Assembly (NCBI RefSeq): GCF_001512305.1
Contig: NZ_LNUT01000004.1
Coordinates: forward strand, 1,229,392 to 1,293,391
Length of the DNA: 64,000 nt
Direction of reading: 5' to 3'
Source of the DNA: Arthrobacter sp. EPSL27
GTDB lineage: Bacteria > Actinomycetota > Actinomycetes > Actinomycetales > Micrococcaceae
This document shows positions 62,938 to 64,000 of the stretch, in pieces. Below the pieces are notes generated by a model. That model was given only the letters and a program-made list of their open reading frames with translations. It had not been told where the DNA came from and made no database searches. Within the stretch, counting starts at the first letter, position 1. The number at the start of each line of letters is the position of its first letter. Position numbers and translations under genes: made by a program.

Positions 62938-62959
62938 ATGCAAAATATGCCCGAGCATA
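62938..62959. promoter_or_regulatory. ATGC/GCAT multi-site element upstream of the DUF6421 gene
   Basis: ATGC (62938), ATGC (62947) and GCAT (62955) occur within 22 bp; the last two form TATGC-CCGA-GCATA (62946-62959). The position, ~90 bp before the gene start, suits an operator. Confidence 0.4.
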
Positions 62960-62988
62960 AGAAAGACTGTGGCTAACGTGCTGCGCAA

Positions 62989-63025
62989 GGCCCGCCAGCT
63001 CCAGTTGCCTGGTTGCTGGCGGGCC
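62989..63025 (-). terminator. Terminator after msrB
   Basis: 11-bp perfect stem GGCCCGCCAGC (62989-62999) with GCTGGCGGGCC (63015-63025) and a 15-nt loop, 28 bp after the msrB stop on the minus strand. Only a short TTG follows, so efficiency is uncertain. Confidence 0.6.
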
Positions 63026-63052
63026 ATTGCAGGAAACTCCTGCCGGGGAGGA

Positions 63053-63580
63053 CTACTGTCCGGCGCCGCCGTCGTCCGTGACCAGCTTCAAGGAGACCGA
63101 ATTGATGCAGTAGCGCTGGTCGGTGGGGGTGCCGTAGCCCTCCCCCTCGAACACGTGGCCGAGGTGGGAGTCGCAGGTGGCGCAGCGGACCTCGACGCGG
63201 TCCATGCCGAGGGTGCGGTCGTGGATGTACCGGACCGTGCCCTCGGCGAGCGGGGCCCAGAAGGAGGGCCAGCCGCAGTGCGAATCGAACTTCTCCTTGC
63301 TGGTGAACAGCTCGGTGCCGCATGCCCGGCACTGGTAGACGCCCGCGGTGTGGGTGTCCCAGTACTCTCCGGTGTACGGCCGCTCGGTCCCGGCCTGGCG
63401 CAGCACCCGGTACTCCTCGGGCGAGAGCTCCTGGCGCCACTGCGCGTCGGTCTTCTCCAAGGTCTTCTCCCCGGACGCCTGATCACCGGTCGCGGCCCCG
63501 GACTGTCCGGGCGCGCCGGCGGTGGAGCCCCCGGGCACGGCGACGGAAGGGGTCTTGGGCTTGTTGCTAAAGATGCTCAT
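63053..63580 (-). CDS. msrB: Peptide-methionine (R)-S-oxide reductase
   Basis: 175-residue repair enzyme that reduces methionine-R-sulfoxide in proteins. Zinc is bound by two Cys pairs (CRAC and CATC). The catalytic Cys lies in RYCINSVSL and SHCGWPSFW holds the conserved substrate-site residues. The first ~40 residues are a Gly/Ala/Ser-rich extension with no clear signal peptide. ATG 63580, terminator downstream. Upstream on the same strand is a truncated gene. Confidence 0.96.
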   Translation of the reverse strand: MSIFSNKPKTPSVAVPGGSTAGAPGQSGAATGDQASGEKTLEKTDAQWRQELSPEEYRVLRQAGTERPYTGEYWDTHTAGVYQCRACGTELFTSKEKFDSHCGWPSFWAPLAEGTVRYIHDRTLGMDRVEVRCATCDSHLGHVFEGEGYGTPTDQRYCINSVSLKLVTDDGGAGQ

Positions 63581-63594
63581 AGCCTGAATAACGC

Positions 63595-64000
63595 TCAGGA
63601 GTCCCCGATAAATCCCGATCCGGCGTACAGATGCAGCACCGGCAGGCCCAGCTTGTCCTGGGCCTTGGTGGCCCAGTCGGTGTGGAAGGTGTCCGCGACG
63701 GCGTGCGGGCGGGTGATCACCACGGCCTGCCCGGCGCCCAGTTCCCGGACTTTGGCGACCATGCTGTCGACGGCCTCGCCCTCGACGATTTCGCCGGTCA
63801 CGCCGCTGCCGAGCCCGGCCAGTGCCGCGAGGGAGGCTGCCAGGGTCTCGGCCGCTTCAGCGCGTTCCCCGGCGGGATCGGGATGGGATGTCAGTTCGCG
63901 GAAGGCCTTGGAGATTTCCAGCAGGGACAGGTTCTCCAAAAAATCCACCAGCAGGTGCCGCTCCGTGCTGGCCGGAACCAGGACCACCAGCGGGGCGTCA
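63595..64000 (-). CDS. Uncharacterised protein, N-terminus beyond window edge
   Basis: About 135 codons are visible on the minus strand; the frame remains open at base 64000, so the start lies outside. It contains LVPASTERHLLVDFLENLSL, EISKAFRELTS, AVVITRPHAVADTFHTDWA and the C-terminal GLPVLHLYAGSGFIGDS. That suggests an alternating alpha/beta protein of unknown function. It precedes msrB by 14 bp, so the two are probably co-transcribed. Confidence 0.7.
   Translation of the reverse strand, partial: DAPLVVLVPASTERHLLVDFLENLSLLEISKAFRELTSHPDPAGERAEAAETLAASLAALAGLGSGVTGEIVEGEAVDSMVAKVRELGAGQAVVITRPHAVADTFHTDWATKAQDKLGLPVLHLYAGSGFIGDS

Overview
This is a high-GC Gram-positive chromosome segment, most likely from an Arthrobacter or Pseudarthrobacter-type member of the Micrococcales. 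The evidence is the very high GC, the frequent GTG/TTG starts, the actinobacteria-restricted families (SepH, DUF3000, DUF3093, DUF3159, DUF3710, DUF4192, DUF4193, DUF5998, DUF6421, DUF7455) and a gene order (msrB, DUF3000, RNase D, dxs, TRAM methyltransferase, APC permease, ceoBC, DUF3159, OB-fold, DUF3710, dut, DUF3093, DUF4193, sigA) that recalls the Mycobacterium tuberculosis Rv2674-Rv2703 neighbourhood. I see no tRNA, rRNA, CRISPR array, prophage or insertion sequence. The window is essentially core genome with a few accessory patches.

Layout. 1-9.6 kb: truncated leucyl aminopeptidase, PAC2 protein, MFS transporter, DUF4192 protein, primary sigma factor with a structured leader, a zinc-ribbon mini-protein and topoisomerase IV subunit B. 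9.7-12.8 kb: secreted M28 peptidase, then a BlaI-type repressor with an M56 membrane protease. 13-19.4 kb: cytochrome bd oxidase genes cydA, cydB and a single fused cydDC exporter. They are divergent from blaI, and the shared control region carries three identical TTCTAC-N5-GTAGAA dyads. 19.4-24.1 kb: double-GNAT protein, DinB-like protein, a 224-bp tandem duplicated palindromic repeat and topoisomerase IV subunit A. 24.2-30.5 kb: GNAT/acyl-CoA-synthetase fusion (Pat-like), DUF5998, a phosphodiesterase and SepH. 30.9-34.5 kb: DUF4193, DUF3093, dut and the DUF3710/OB-fold/DUF3159 operon. 34.6-39.5 kb: TrkA-type K+ regulators CeoBC, divergent from an APC permease and RNA methyltransferase. 39.7-46 kb: aconitase, dxs, DUF402 and two small uncharacterised genes. 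46-51.4 kb: aldo/keto reductase, nucleoside hydrolase and a complete ECF transporter. 51.4-53.5 kb: two tandem paralogous membrane proteins, the second frameshifted at a GA tract. 53.5-64 kb, all on the minus strand: fadAB, RNase D, DUF3000, threonine aldolase, SDR, DUF6421, msrB and a truncated gene.

The most noteworthy connections are four. (1) BlaI/M56 may control respiration (cydABDC) rather than beta-lactamase. (2) A nucleoside hydrolase sits directly upstream of an ECF importer, suggesting a nucleoside salvage module, and the fused ATPase has one consensus and one degenerate composite ATP site. (3) A dyad upstream of fadAB and two dyads upstream of acnA look like operators. (4) Several genes have a -10-like hexamer 6-8 nt before the start codon, suggesting leaderless transcripts. 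All functional statements rest on reading the sequence and on family knowledge; no database search was run.
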